The position numbers were made by a program, and so were the translations under genes. Shown here piece after piece: positions 12,960 through 28,000 of a stretch of 64,000 bases of DNA. Source of the stretch: Apteryx mantelli (lineage: Eukaryota; Chordata; Aves; Apterygiformes; Apterygidae); the NCBI RefSeq assembly GCF_036417845.1, contig NC_090020.1, positions 48,034,425 through 48,098,424 of the forward strand, written 5' to 3'. The notes beneath the pieces are model-generated. The model searched no databases, had not been told where the DNA came from, and saw only the letters and a list, made by a program, of their open reading frames with translations. Within the stretch, counting starts at the first letter, position 1; each line of letters begins with the position of its first letter.

Positions 12960-13125
12960 AAATTTTAACCCTTCCGGAGCAGCCAGGTCAGGCGCTCCTC
13001 AGCCCTGCGCTGCACCTCAGGCCCTGCAAGTCACTGCAGAGCAATGGGCAAGAAGGAGAGGGCTGCTGGGGAACAGGGTAATTCAGCAGGTTTTTGGTCA
13101 GTTTGGGTGGGGGAGACCCAGCAGG
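12960..13125 (+). other. exon-like segment, plus strand (tentative first or internal exon)
   Basis: The segment is bounded on the left by a pyrimidine-rich acceptor-like stretch ending in CCTGACCCTTAG (12959) and on the right by AGCAGG/GTGAGT (donor at 13126). One frame, starting at 12961, stays open for 55 codons up to the donor; the other two contain stops. It is clearly more GC-rich than the flanks and holds several CpGs. It could be an internal exon using the acceptor, or a first exon started from the TATA-like box at 12931-12940. The translation matches nothing I recognise and has no in-frame ATG near its start, so a non-coding RNA is as likely as a protein. Confidence 0.22.
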
Positions 13126-16100
13126 GTGAGTCTTTACTCATGGGGCAGCAGGAAGGTATGGGGAGGCAGGGGAAAGGCAGCCGCCGCTCCTGAGATGCAG
13201 CCAGACCAGGCATGGCAGGGCATTGTGGTGCATTGCTCGGTTTTACAGACAGCTTGCAGCGAGGTTTCAGTCTTGTCGACAAGGATAAAATAAAAGAGGG
13301 AAATGAAAGTTTGCACTGTGGTTTTTTTTTCCAAGTGATGTCAGCCTCTCCATTTCCATTGTGCCTATTAAGCTGTCATGTGTAGCGTGGACTTGAATTT
13401 TTCTTACAATTCACTCGTATTATAAATGAACGATTTTTGCTTTCCAGAGAACCAGTGGCCATCAGCAGAAGGAATTTGTTGAACACAGTTGGGAAAAAAG
13501 TCATAAATAAGTATTTGCAAGCATTATTGTTCACAAAAGCCACTAATTTTTTTGTGACAGCTCCACAACTCTTTTCAATAGTTTTTCACAAATATTTTAC
13601 AATATAATAGTGATTTTCAGCTGCCCAGAAAGTTCACACATAGTGGAAGTTTCAAAGCTGTTTTACATTGTTTCATATGACATTTATTAACAGAAATGGT
13701 CTCATTCATTCTTCCTGAAATCTCCTTATTTTCTTTTCCCTGTTTATACAGATTTCTCATTATGTTAAACAGTAGATAAAATATCACATGATTTACATGA
13801 CTGATCACGCAATAAATAACCAAAGATACAGATGGCATGAATAGTTTTAAAACACAGTATAAAGATAAAACATAACTATATGAAATTTTAGCTGATTTTT
13901 TTCCTAAATAACAAGCAGGGTCCTAAACAAAGCCTATTTAAGGATAACATACAAACAGACTTAGGGCAAACTTAATTTCCTACACTATTACTTTAAACAG
14001 TTTAAATGACTGTATCTTTAGCAGAAACATAAAGCCTGATCCAAGATCCTCTTCCTGCAGATCACTGAAGGCATTCAGAAGACTTCAGGAGTTGAAGGCA
14101 CCAAACTACTTGTAAGATCAATTCTAAAACCAGTATAACTGTATTTTAGTGAGAATCACCCACAGTCCTTCAGTCAAATATAGTAAGTACCTAATTAGTC
14201 CTAATAATCTCAAATAAACAGCAGGATTTGTATCTGGACATAGGACTTTCCTGCAGACCATTCTTGTGAGCTGTGTGCTTTTGACTGCAATGGCCTTCGT
14301 TTGGGACATACTGTAGGAAACTGCCACACTTGCCATTGCCGAAGGTCCAGCGTTTTAGGAGGGAGGGACTCCTTAACTTCCACTTTACATTCATTTATGT
14401 TGTGCATGTTTTCCACAAATATAAAAGCGATTTGACTATTTGCAAGTTCTTTTCCACACACAGTCAAAATACCTGGACTAAGAACTCTCAAAAGGCAAAA
14501 ATGGCAAAAACACTGTGGAGTGAGAAAATGTGGTGTCCAGCTTCCCTCCCAGAAAAGATGTTGGTCCAGCAAAGAACAACTTGCAGGCCTTTAAAGCATT
14601 ATTTAAAATCAAACTCTCTTTGGGCTGGCAGTAACATGAGACATTTTATTCTGAAAAAAAGGTGTAGAAAAATCACTTTGAACTTTTTGTCAGCGAAAGT
14701 AGCATGTCATCTATATCTCTTTAATGCTGATGGCCTTGGTGAGCAGAGAAAAAAATCTAAGTACAAATAAGTGCCATTTCAGGCACATCCTTTTGATAGG
14801 AATTTCCCTGTAATTACAATAGAAGAGTTCAACAGGAGATCTTGATTAATCAAGAAATTAGTGGTAGCAGGAAGTGATGGTCTTGTTGTCCAACCAACTG
14901 CAGAACAATTCTGGATTCAGAGTTGCAGGTCCTTCAATGTTCACAAGCAACAGGAGGAACAGGAGCACCCATGCTCTCACTCTAATATTCCACCAGTTTT
15001 ACATCTGTGCCATTTATCTGAAAGAAATTGTCTCTCAGTTACACTGAAAAAACTTGGAGACTTTGCTCTGACTTCAGCCGAGATTTGCATCTGTGAAACT
15101 GAAAGAACAAAATTAGCTTTTAGCAATTAATACTGGTTGACAACACCAGAAAGGCTGGGAGAAACAAGATTCTGTTTTCTAATTCATACAAACAAAGTGC
15201 TGCTTGCAATTATCCCAAAATATAAACAAAATCTCCAATCAATAAAATATGTCCAATGTATATTTTCCTTTGGCTCAGTATCTTTATCAGTCATATAAGA
15301 TAAAACCATGACTCAGAAAGCACTGATCACTAGTGACCATTTAAATCAAATTGTTCAGGAATCAGCTATACCAAACCATACAAATGAAAATCTGGATCAG
15401 TCAGGCGATAAGCTATTATTTATAACCTCATTTACTTGTTTACAGTCCTGAATAAAAAATTAGCTACCTCCAGAGTGTGAAAACTCAGACCCATTTCCAG
15501 AGCAAACTGAAAAAGTGATCTTGAATCTAATGGACTTAACCCATTAAGCAAAGTATGTTTTAATATGAAAAAAAAAACCCTCTTAATGTATTTCTCTAAT
15601 TAACCTCCTGATAATTCCAACTGGCACTTAGTTTAACAGATTTATGGGTCAATCAAGTATCACTAGCTAGAGTATGGGCTTGTTTTCAGAAAGAAAGTAT
15701 TTTATTAAATGACAAAAAATTCACATAATCATCTTGACAGAGGATGGAGGTCAAAACTTCCTACTGCCCCGCTTAAGGGCATGGATATTCTTGAGAGTGA
15801 AGAGGGAACTATCCTTCTCAGTCTAGCCTTTGGTTTAATTGATTAGTAGACCTTGAGTTTTTGGTTCAGGGAATTAACTAGAGTTCATTTAGGCTGTGCA
15901 AGAAACTCTAATTTGAATGCGACCTGGTTGTCACAGGTGTCAGCAGAGAGGAGCTGACAGAAACCAAAGACGCTGTGCAGGTTGCAGTCTCTGTCATCAA
16001 GCTCAGATATAGTAAAAATATGTGCAGAGGTTTTTGGAGCTGGATCAGATTTTTGAAGGTGCCAAAGTTTTGCTTGGCACAACTACAGGGCAAAACTGCA

Positions 16101-19100
16101 GAGAGAGATGGAAAGCAAAGTCTTTTTTATGTTGCCTAAGTTTTCTGTGATCCCTGGTACTCAGACTTCACTGTCCATATCTCCCTTCCACTGATGGAGA
16201 ATGGCTATTGAATTCCATAGATTACACTCTTACAAAATGAGAATAACATGGGAGGAATTGAGTCCAAGTACAACTGTTCTGCATTGTAATTATTTTTAAT
16301 TCAATGAAAAGTAATTTTCCAAGCACATTGCAGAGTACAGTTTTGCCCTCCAAACAACCTGAAAATAACCCTTTCAGATGTGGTCATGGTGGACAATAGC
16401 TGGCTGATGTTGCAGAAACAGTAATAGCACCCTTGTGTAAATGCACAACGATACAATCTTTAATTTCCTAATTACATACTATTTTTTCCTGCCTCATTCA
16501 GTGTTCACTGCTCACTTAATGAACCACTATTGCAATGATTTGTTTTATCATCTTCGTTCAGTATATGGCCCTGGGCTTATTTACTGCATACAGTGTGTTA
16601 TATATTAAATTATTGATTTTCCCACAAGCTTTTCTATAGAATTCATTGCTAAACTATGTGAGTGCAGCTATTATTAATTACAAAAATTATAGGAAATATT
16701 AATTAATTTATCTTCACAACACTACTGTCACACTTGCTATTTTACATGCAGGCTACATCTACATTGTTTAGCCCAGGAGCACCCACAAGCTAAAATGCGA
16801 CATTGCTACACTGCCCTGTCTAGGAAGCCTGAAGCTGGGATATATTTGTTTCCCATAGTGCTTTGCCTCGTTAAACCTTTCTTTAAAGGAGCCTGCACTG
16901 ACTTGCCTTCCTTTTCATGCAGTATTGCATTTTTCAGGGAGGGCAGATATATCTGTGACCATATTGGCGCCTCTGCACAGTAGTTCAGAGCACAGTTGGG
17001 CCTAGCCGAAAGGGTAGCCCTGAGTTTTTTTCCTGCTGCATTAAGGGTCTATACCTAAAATAAAATAAATGAAAAATCACAGTCTTAACTTCGTGTGATT
17101 GGTCTGAGATACTTGATTTTCCTTTGGACACATCATATTCATTACATAGTACCATCAGAACCTTGCACTACTGGCATTGGCTGCCGCTGCTGCAAGCGCT
17201 CAGTCCATCTGCTAATCACAGCCCTGGGGCTCAAAAGAGGAGCCCACAAAGTGAAAAATGTACAAGCTGTGGCCACCTGTGAAAGGTTTTAGCTTAAATG
17301 AAATGCCATATATCACAAAGACAAAACCTAGTCTCCAGAGCCATGCTCACACACCTGAGTATTAGACAATTGTGCAATTCTCGTGTTTCCTGTAACTCCC
17401 CATGCACTGAACACCCTCCAGTTTTGGCAGGGGATGGATCAGCAATTTGAGGTGAAAGGAATGATGGTCTGTGGAAGACAGATTTCATGCCAGAATTATG
17501 TACTCCAAATCAGTTCATTAAGCACGCAAAAATATCAAACTAAATCAGAGTCAATTAGTTAAGTGATGCCTATCCTTTCCTTAACAGTGTTAGTCTATGG
17601 CTAAATATACATCCTGTAACAGTGACAGCATGTACATGTACATACTGATGCAGTCATGTCTTTACAAGCTTTGCAAAGCTGCAGTAACAATGCAGAGAGA
17701 AGTGTAAGCTATTTCAATTATACAAATAGGAGATTAACAATATTGACATTTTAACTTTCACCATTAGAAGTCAAGACATCTACTTTACTATTGACTGTGA
17801 GAGTGGGAGAGAGAAAAAGAGAGAACGAAAGAAAGATAGTAGTGGGCCAACTTCACCCGATGTGATGGGCTAACAAAAGGTCTTTCTCATACTGCTCATA
17901 TAAGGTTTCTGTGTAGGGTTGCATTCTTCTTTGTATTTCCCAAAGGAAATATGTGCACATGCAGTGAGCACAAGCCAAGTGAGTCTAGGAAGCAGTGGAT
18001 CTATTAGGTATACTCTGCATAGGTGGACTTACATATTGGATCTGTATTTGATAAATGATCTACACCATAAACTCCACAGGTTCAAAGTTTTTTGGAAGTA
18101 CCACACACCTACATAGACTCTGCAGAATTATTTCTGCATATGCACAGTAGTTTATGGCATCCCAGATACATCAACTCTGCTGCACGTGTAAACCACCTGT
18201 GAAGCACATGGATAACAGATCCGATGCTTCTCTGAGGAAATGTGTCTGGTAGCCATAGCCTCATTATGAAAGACATTATTTTTAGGGTATCACATTTCAT
18301 TTCCCCACCCTTGCTCCCCCCAGCAACATAATACTTTTGATCATGAACCACTTAAGTACGCATTTTTCCTTGCTGTGGTAAGCCTAAACTGATAGATACT
18401 CATTTTACTTTGTAATAGATATATAGTCTCATGTGTTGAAGAATTTTGTAATTAGGATTGTAATTTTTTGTCACATATGACATAACTTTCCAAAACACAA
18501 AACTTTACCAAAACTTCACTTTCCATTGTAATGTTTCACTTAGGTTATAACACATTTCATTTGAACACCTGACATGAGTTTGCCTAATTTAAGTCCTTTT
18601 GCTTCTCATATAAGTAATTTCCTTCCATTTCTATTATCCCATGCATGGCACTTTGAATAATATGTCCTTTTAAATTATAAATAGTAACTTTATCTAGAAT
18701 TATACCTATTATAAAGCATATTACCAAAATTACTGTCAGTAGGGAAAAATATTGGGATGAATGAAATAGAATTATTGTTTCATGAAATCCATATCTCTAA
18801 AAGAGCCACAGAGTTACCTGATGGGTCAGATTCTGGTGTCTGGTTTGTTCCTGTCTGATGACTTTTTTGGAGCTTAAGGGACAAAATTACAGCAGATTTG
18901 TCCTCACCTGTGAATTGAAAGATAACTCATAGGTGTACTGAAGCACACACTCTCTGTTATTAGTGCTACTTGAATTTACTACCAGAGTTGCATAGTGTCT
19001 TTTCACACTTTCTGAGACAGTAGGAAGGAAAACAGAAGTTCACCTCCTTCCCAGCAGGCATAGTTTTGCTTTCATCTGGTCAGAAAGCAACATACAGGTG

Positions 19101-22021
19101 GGCTTGTGTATCTGTTCAATTCAAATGTATTTTTAATAAGTTCTTTGAGCTTTGCATTTGCTTCTCATTGCCCTTCTTCTCTCATGGAAAAAAATTTGAA
19201 CAAAAGAATAATTACATATTTTCAAGAAGTATCCTTTCAGCATATGAAAAATCATTAGTGAGACAGTATGGAGCTCTCTACACCAGAAACTGCCAACCTT
19301 TGTGACCCTCCAAGACATATCCCCAAATCTTCTCACTGTGGAGAGTCACAGGATAAATTCACATCCTCACGCAAGAAAGTGCATGTTTGCAGAGGGTTTG
19401 CGGGGGAAGGAGAGGAGGGCATGACAGGGACTTGAAGAATAATTCGGAGACAGGAATTACTCCACTGGGATATGGGCTTGATCTGGGTGCACAACTGAGT
19501 CCTGATATGATGATGTACCTACAGCTCAAGAGCCCTGGGATTGCCATCCGTACAACAGGAAATACTCTTGCAAAAATATTTTCTATTGTATTAGCCCCAT
19601 GGTGTGTGGCAATTTTCAAACTTCTGTACATGAGCTTCAGGCCTTACAAATTTCCTTCTGGTGTCTACAGAATTTCCCCCTCACTTTACTGATAGCATCT
19701 CAAATCCAACATCTGGTGAAAATCAGAAGAGGGATAGTATAATTAGATCCTGAAAGCTTGTGTATATTACTTGCATCCTGTTAATCTAATAAAAGCTCTT
19801 ACCTTCAACCTTTTGTCATAGATTTATTTTTAATACGTAAAGCTGAAGCTTCCACAGTGATAAATTATGAAACAACCATAGCTCATAAACTGAGCTTTCA
19901 CGCAAAGCTACTTACAAATAGGAAGTCAAAGTATTCCAAATTAAACCACATTTTCTATTATATGATTGCATTGGCTATTACTTTAAAGTAAAAGTAAAAT
20001 TAATTACAGGAAAGAAAGTAGAAAACTTCTCATATTATTGCCATTACCTTCTGGGGGAAAAAGAAAACTGAACTGCAGCACATGCTGTTTGGGTTTTTAA
20101 AAGAATTGTTTGAATACTATCTTTGGTGGTAAGAAAATAGGATTTACTGTGGTTTTGCATTCTTTATTCCAATGTGTCAGTCTGGATTTGTATTTTTCCC
20201 TCCTTTTTTTTAATGCAAGCTCTTAGAAAAGCTTCATTATTAAGCATTTCATTACCCTGATCTTTTTACTATAAACATTTGGGCACAGATCTCCTACAAA
20301 TGGGATAGAAAGAAATAAATCACTCTCCTTGGCATTTCCCACAGTTTGCCAACATTGTTAGCCAACTACTGCAGATGCCCTTCCTGGCATCAAAACCCAG
20401 GAGCCTGCAGGAAACAAAAAATGCCAGGTTTCTCCTGATCCCTGAGGAGGCTTTGTTTGCTGCAGGAGAGCCCTGTGTGCTCTGATAAATGCCACTGTGC
20501 TGAATCAGCGTGGTGGACAGTTTAACTTTGTGACCTTCCCAAAGTTGTGAGTTTCCCCCATAGATTGTCTTTGACATAGCCTATAACATAGGCTGTCAAA
20601 ACTACTACAGTAAAAGAGAACTGTATTTATTTTACCGTTAAGGAATCCTTCCTCTGTGCAGATCTCAGGTGTCTTGGCACTCTCCTGGACAATTTCATGT
20701 GCTTTATTGTTTCCATCGGCTGTGCGTAGGGGGTTTTTATCTGAGGGAATGTAGTCCTCGCACAGCCCTGCTCTGTCACTTTGACATTTCACATGTGTCT
20801 TAAATGTCTGGGTCCCGTTTCTAGAAATGTTTCAAAATAGTTTTCTAGTCTCTCGCAGTCTAAGCATTGGTGTTGTTACACTTACTATATTTGGAGCCAC
20901 AGGGGCAGTTCCTGTTTTCAGACCAGGGAACTGCTTGCAGAGCAATATTATCCACACAAAAAATAAAAGTAAAATGCAATCCACCAGCATTTGGAAAGAA
21001 AACTTTTCTCACTGTTGCAAACCTCTGAGGACTGCTCTTGGAAGTGTTTAAAATCTCACACGTGGGCTTCTAAGCTTGAAAGCTGTCTTGGAGCTTCTCA
21101 GCAGTGTCAGTGCAATTGAATCTTCATCTGAGGATTACGATAAAATACTTGGGACAGGAGCACGCAATTTTTTGCAACAACAGGGTTTTCAGAGGGCTGT
21201 GAGTAGTTAAAGTAAGCGTCTCCTCCGTCCCTGCCCTCTCAATCCCCACTACATTTGGACTCCTTTCTCAGTAGCAGTATTAGATGTGGATGGGCTGTTC
21301 AGACAAAGTATTTTTACGCTAAGTATTGCTCCCTGTTTCCTCTGGCATAGGCACAAAGGCCGCCCACCATCCCCAGGAACCTTGTGCCTCCAGTAGCTGC
21401 CCACTTCCCCATGCCTGGAGCCAGCCCTCACGTACCCTGTTCTCCTCATTCTGCAACTGCTGGTAGAACAACTGGCCGTGTATTAAATACGGTGCTGAGG
21501 TCATTGGAGCTGGGAGGCAGAAAGTGCTTGGAGCAGTATGTTCTGACCACTGTTGATACCCGAAGCAGTGGGTGATCAAACTGAAAACTGCCATATTTGC
21601 CCTTAAGGAGAACAGATTTTTCCATTGTGAGCTTTGTTACCTTATTACCAAATACCACAAATGCTTTCTAAGATAAATGCAGATACCTCTAGTCTAAAAC
21701 AAGTACTTTTTAATATATCAGGGTGGGGGAGGGGGGTTCCACCATATCAGTGAACACAGGTTAAATTTATTATAGGATAGTAGGGTTATAAATGCACACA
21801 GTTAAATGGCATAGAGACTACCCTGAAAGTGTTCAACATCTTGAGGGATCAGGCCTACAAAGAGAGCTTAAGTTTTCTACTGGGCATTGTTCATAACCTC
21901 TGTATTTACATGGATTTAATCCCGATAGATTTCTTCTGCATTCACCATAAATGCATAAACTCTAATAATCTATATGTTAGCTGGTAAGAGTAACAAGTAC
22001 TAGTTCTTCCTCTTCTTTTCT
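13126..22021. other. unique AT-rich DNA, no gene recognised
   Basis: About 9 kb without a recognisable gene or transposon. Frames such as 14330-14770 (146 codons) and 19387-19692 have no domain and look like chance. A purine-rich GA tract lies at 17798-17840, and a G-rich run GGGTGGGGGAGGGGGG at 21721-21736. One AT-rich block (16440-16740) is listed separately as a possible regulatory element. Confidence 0.5.
16440..16740. promoter_or_regulatory. possible conserved non-coding element
   Basis: A block rich in TAAT/ATTA homeodomain-type cores (including ATTAATTA and TTAATTAA-like clusters around 16670-16710) but of high complexity, with no frame and no repeat signature. Sequence of this style is common in vertebrate gene-desert enhancers. 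This is an appearance-based suggestion only. Confidence 0.18.
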
Positions 22022-22072
22022 CAGAATCAGAGAATGGTTTGGGCTGGTATGGACCTCTGGAGATCATCTTTC
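22022..22072 (-). mobile_element. CR1 3'-end fragment
   Basis: On the minus strand the sequence reads gatgatctccagaggtcc, then a diverged ccagcccaaaccattctctgattctgag-type ending, which is the last 50 or so bases of a CR1 element. No reverse-transcriptase sequence remains next to it. The mismatches show an old, extremely 5'-truncated insertion. Confidence 0.8.
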
Positions 22073-25000
22073 CCCCTGCTTCTTCCCCTCCTCACAGCAT
22101 ACACACACTTATTGCTTCTTAACTAGGCTTAATCACTGTAACGTGTCGCAGATACACTTTTGCCTTGGGTAATCCCCCAGCCTCCCCTCTCCCCACATTA
22201 CTCCCACCACCTGTAATTAAAATATAGACTTCTACTCTCAGTTTGATATTAATACACATCTGCTAGACCATCATGTCATGATTTTTCTTACCCAGCATAA
22301 GGACAGAGGGAGCTAATACATAAATCTTCCAATCCCTTTTTCATCTTTTTTTTTTAAGAGAACAATATGACAATTAACATAAGAAGAAAATATCAGAAGA
22401 AGGGCTGACAGCTTAGCAAATCATTTTGTATTACACGGTCCTGCACACAATGAAAGAAAAAACTCTAGGTAGAGATGGCTTAATGAAAAATATTAGCCAA
22501 AGTGGGATCACCCCAGTGCTGTTTGGGTTGCATGCTTAGCAAAGGATTTCTGAAATCCAGACGAAATCACATCAATATGTGAAATGGGCAAAGGCTGCCA
22601 TAAAATCCATATGCAGTGTAAATAAAGTATTCTCTTTTAAACACCCCCTACAAATACAATCAACTTTGATTTCATTGATGAAAACGACAGACAGGCATTG
22701 ATGCTCTGTCATGAGTGAATAGCACTTTTATTTGTAACAGAGTAATAGGCAAAAACAAGGACTGATGGTCTAACAGTAATGTGCGCATGTCCGTATTTAT
22801 GCACATACGCTGTGTTTGTGCGTATATTCAAAGAACACTGTCAACCACCATTACACCATATGTGTATACCATGAACATGTACATCTAATGTAATGTACAT
22901 AACATTTATATACTAGTTTGATAAATGAATATGAATAACCTCATAATCATTCCTAAACTGTGATTAATGGTGGAACATTTCTATCATTGGTTCTGTTCAT
23001 CTGAGTGTATGTACATATGTCTGTGTGCATAGGAATTCCTGTATGTGCATTAAGTGCATGCTCACAAAAATATGTTACCATTGTGAAGAAAGCTTGACTC
23101 TCTGTGGCACCACCAACAACATTTTAATAACTCCTACCTCTAGCTGAGACTCTCTTTGCTAGCCAAAAGACCCATCATGGAGGGTTTCCATCAGTAGAAA
23201 TGCAGCAGCACCCACATGCTGCTCCTTGCTGGGCCTTCTCGAGCAGAGACTGCCCAGCACCCATTGGCACCCACGTGTGCATTGCTGCTTTCCCATGGTG
23301 CCAGTTGTCCTGAGGACGGGATCAGACCGCAGCACCTGTTAGTGAGCATGGACTACTGTATTCAACAAAAACAGCCTCTGGAGTTTACCTGACTCATCAC
23401 AGACCTGGTAGAGAACATTATCAAGCAAGGAGCAATTTGGCAGTTCACGTGAAATTGTTCACAAAGAGGAAGAAGCATGACAGATGTTCACACTGCATAC
23501 CTAGTACATCAGAATTACATTTAACTATAAAGGAACCTAAATTCCTTATGATGTGAAAATACAAAGGCAGGAACCCAAACGGCATTAACTCTAACTCCAC
23601 TTCTAATAAGAAAGTTAATCTTTAAAAAAGGTCAGAGGTCTTGGAATTATAGAAACACTGAAATGACAGTCAAAATCATTCACCTTCTACCCTTTTCCAT
23701 CCGATGTAGTACTAGGGCAAGAAGGGGAACAGCTATGTGAGGTAACGAGATGAAGGATACTAGGATGTGTGGAAGGTGTACAGGTAGAGTCAGGAACCAT
23801 GCAAAATAGGGGAGCAAAGAGACAGAGATGGAAAGGAAACAGAGGAGCTGTCCTTATCCCACCGTTTACTGCCTCCCCTAGCCCAGCAAGTGTGGCACGC
23901 TGTGATCCTGACCCTCAGCGCAGGATTCTCTTCTAACCTCATACATCCTCATTCATTCTCACCTCTTGGTATTCATATAGAGGGAATACACAGAAAAAAA
24001 ATATATGTATAAGGAGGAAGAGCTTTGAAACATTCCCCTATTACTATTAAAATGATTAAATGTCTTCAACAGGATTTCTTGTTTTACATTTTTTGAGACT
24101 TTTGTATCCATTTTACTTTTTATTCACCTTACAGAGCTCCTTATAACAATGGATGCTATGTGCCTACTGCCAATACGTGGGCTGGCAGCCTCATTTGACT
24201 GCGTTTTCCTAGAGCTTCATGTTCAGTTCTGGGAGATGAAAACACTCTGAAAACTTCTTTCAAACACTGAACGTTAACTGTGCTCTTTACCACATAGGTG
24301 GCACTCTATGCCTCATGGGAAGGCACACTTTCTCACCACTTCTCTTGGATTAAGGAAAGCTGTCTATCGAGTTGTGGGAATATAGTAGATCCACTGAATG
24401 GCGTGGTCCAAGATATCTCCTCTGGGGAAAATCTTTCTTTTATCTTGCACCATTGCACAGTTTTTAATGCAAGGGGCTTGCGTTAAGCAGGGTAGCATTT
24501 GTTTTGCTCAAGTCTGAGCCTGCTGTTACAGCTACCATTTCTAAAGAGAGGATGGACGTATCATTTGAAAGAAAAGAAATGCAAGGTACTTATGTCACAT
24601 ACTCTTTGCTTTCCCTTGCTTTACAGTTTGATTGTTAAAAAAATCAAAATTATCCAGGGTATAATAACTGTATAAAGTTTGCGTTCGTGCATGAAGAAAA
24701 CAACAGTATGCAGTGTGCAATTGCATATGATAATTACATACATAAAAAAGAAAGGAACAACTTTACAGACAGCAAAATTGCCCCCTTCTGGGTCACAGAA
24801 AGCCATAGTGAAAGGTGTTACATTTATCTGATGTTCACATTAATTTGGTACATGTCTCTTTACAACAAAAAAATGCCTTTTTTTCAACAGGTTTCACTGA
24901 AGATAAGTGGCAGTTCTAACGTAACTGCCTTTGATCGTTACGTCATATTATCATTGAGTGATTAGAAGGTAAAGTTCAAAAAACGTGGTTGCTTTCTTCA

Positions 25001-28000
25001 GTTTCACTATTTGCATACAATGCATATTCAATGCACAAAGCTACATTCTCTGCAGAACAACAAAAAAATGACTATACCATCACCTATTGCTTTTTCTGGC
25101 ATCAAATATAAAGACACACTGATTTGGGTATTATCTTCTCCGGACATATTCCTATGCAGATTTAGCCTTGCAAAAATTTACTAAGTAACAGGTATATGAA
25201 TTTGAATGCATCTGAAGATTTTGCAGATAAAGCTACTTACAGAAAAAAAAAAACTTTCTTAAGACACTGGTTAGCCTTGGTAAAACACTGATTCTCCTTG
25301 CATTGACTAATTCCAGGTATTCAATCTGAATTACATCTTTCAAGAGTTCTGTTGAGTCATAGTCTTTTACCTGGCTGGAAAAACATATCTGATACACCAC
25401 ATGGGATATGAAATCAAGAATGTACAAGCAAATGTGGTGGACAATTGTTAACACGCTCCAGTATCAGCTTCAGAAAGTCAAGTGAATAGCCACTAAGTAT
25501 TACACTCAGCCAGGACATGAGAGTGGTGCAGAACACATTAGATCAACTAGGTTGTATGTAAGTCATTTAGAATTCAATATGTCAAAGTACAGAAACCTTG
25601 TGGCTTTTTAAAGAGTGGTGCTGGAGTAAATTTGCATTCCATTATTTCCATATTATGTCCCCTAGGCCTTAGTAATGACTACAGAAAGCAATTCTAGATG
25701 AGTTATGCTTGTGAAAACATGCATACATGGCTGCAGCTCTCAGCGACAGCCTTATACCTGATCAGCTAAACTACAGTGACACATACCAAGTACTTCAACA
25801 TGATATTAAATTGTATATGTCTCTAACAAATGTCAAAAAATGAACACTATCAGGCTGAAACACTGGACTTTGTTTTCCTAAAGACCTGATACAAAAAACA
25901 TCACCGAGACCCCGTTAAGCTCCACTATCAAATAGAGAGTTGCAGTTAATCTTGTCCACAGACAGAGCAGATAAATGTAGCTCCTGAGGCGCACAGCATG
26001 CTGCTGCTGCCCCCTTAAGACAAGTAAACATAAATAATTGTATGTATGCTGTAGTTTGTCTACATTTTCTCAAAGGTCCTTCTCAATGAGCTGTTACAGA
26101 GAGATCATAACAAGGGGCTTGCCTAGTGTAAGCTGGTGCAACAATAAATCTAGGATTTAATGGAGTCTATTACAAGACCAATGGAAAAAAAAAAGGGTTA
26201 ATTTAAGGACCTGAGAGAATATAGGAACTTTTTTTTTTTTTTTGTCAATTCATGTTGGAAGCTTTAAGATAACAAAGCTCAAACTGTGAAAATAAGGATA
26301 CAGTTAACACTACCAAAACTTTGAAGAAAAGCTATTAGCAGGGGGAAAAAAGGTTTAGTCCCTACCCATGCACTTTAGGATGACATACAGCTTGGCAACC
26401 TAGGTAGGTCATGAGATGATTATCTGAAATCTCTAACAAGGATGAGTTATTATCACTTTCCATTCCTTTAACCTTTGTCAAGAGACCTGATTAATGTTTG
26501 GTCATTTGTGCCTCTCTTTAAATTTTGTCTAAGACTCAGATATTAGAATTTTAATGGCTGCTTATAGATGTCCTTTGAAACTGAATTGCATAGGGTAATA
26601 TTTTGACCTAGACTGATGTTCTCCATTTTCACTTGGCTGTTCACCCCTACCTCTTTGAATCAAGTTTGGCCAGACACAGCAGGGAAAGGAGAAAGTTAAC
26701 TCACTAAGAATAAAAGGCTGAGGTTTTATCTTCTTGCTGCCTATCCAACAAACTTAATATGGCAAGACCACAGAGGCACAGTGGGGTCCAAATAACTGTA
26801 ATTACTGAATATATAAAAACTGTAAGACCTGCTGCTTTCAATGGTTTCTGGTGGCTTCTAAATTACGGAACAAAATGAGTGCTCACAGAAAGCTCACAGA
26901 CAATTAAAAAAACCACTACCCTTTGCGGGGTAGCGTGGTGCTAACCTCCCGTGCTCATGAGTCCTGGCAGCAACACTAAGTTCAAAGAAATTGCCAGCCC
27001 TGGGCTGCTGCTCCCTGCTGTCCTTTTTGTGTCCCCCTGAACTGTGCACACAGGTCTCGCTCCATGGCAGACAAGCTACCCCTGCACAGGGAAGCATTCA
27101 GGTACTAACGACAAATTTCTAGGCAGAAACAGCGAACGGGAGATCATATGGTCGCATAACGCAAACAAGGGCAGAAGGGGGTACAACCCCAACCGATGCA
27201 CGGAAAGAGAGTCTGCAAAAGGAGGAGCAGCACAGGCAATTACACCTATTTACTTGTGTTGGGGATGGCATGGCAGGCACACTGAAAATTCAGGCTGCAT
27301 GGGAGAAACAGTTTTGTTGCTGATTATACTCCAGCATCATGTTAAAATTAGTGAAATATTTTAGTTCCTTCTCCTACTTTGTGGGAGACATGCACAGACT
27401 TCTGACAAGTCTTTCTTCAGAATTAAAAAGTAGAAAAAGGTCTGACTAAACTTTTCCCACTTCATTGTTCAAAAAATGAAAGTAGCTGGAGTCTACTGTG
27501 TGTTTATTAGAGGTGAACAAATGAAAGAAAAATATCGCTGTGAATAATTGTTCAGATTCAAAAGAACTGCCACTATCAATTTTCACAAAGGAAACAGCAC
27601 CAATGTTTTCTGGAAGAGTATCTAAAACGATGGCCTGAAAAGGGCATCAAAGTCATCGGAAAGTTTATTTGTGTTTCTCCAAATATTGTAGTTGTTTAAT
27701 AAAGGATATATAGTCTCCCTACTACCTTTGCACAATAATCTTTAGACCATCACTGAAACAGCAATATCACTATGATTATTTAAAGCAGTTAATTAAAGAG
27801 CAAATACAATCCCATACACCCTGCTCGTCTATTGAAGACAACGAGGATTTTTATTTATTCATTTAATACTAATTTTCTTAATTTTCAGTATCTTTGTTAG
27901 ATACGATCAGAATTCTGAATGTAAACACGGTGGCCAATGTGGAATTCTCCATGTACTTAAAGTCAGGTTTGTCAAATTTTTTGTTGGAGCAAAATCACAG

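Noticed and set aside
26229..26243. T-15 run (and A-14 at 28443-28456) as the tail of a retroposed gene or SINE
   Set aside because: No recognisable gene-derived or SINE sequence lies next to either run, and no flanking duplications are visible.
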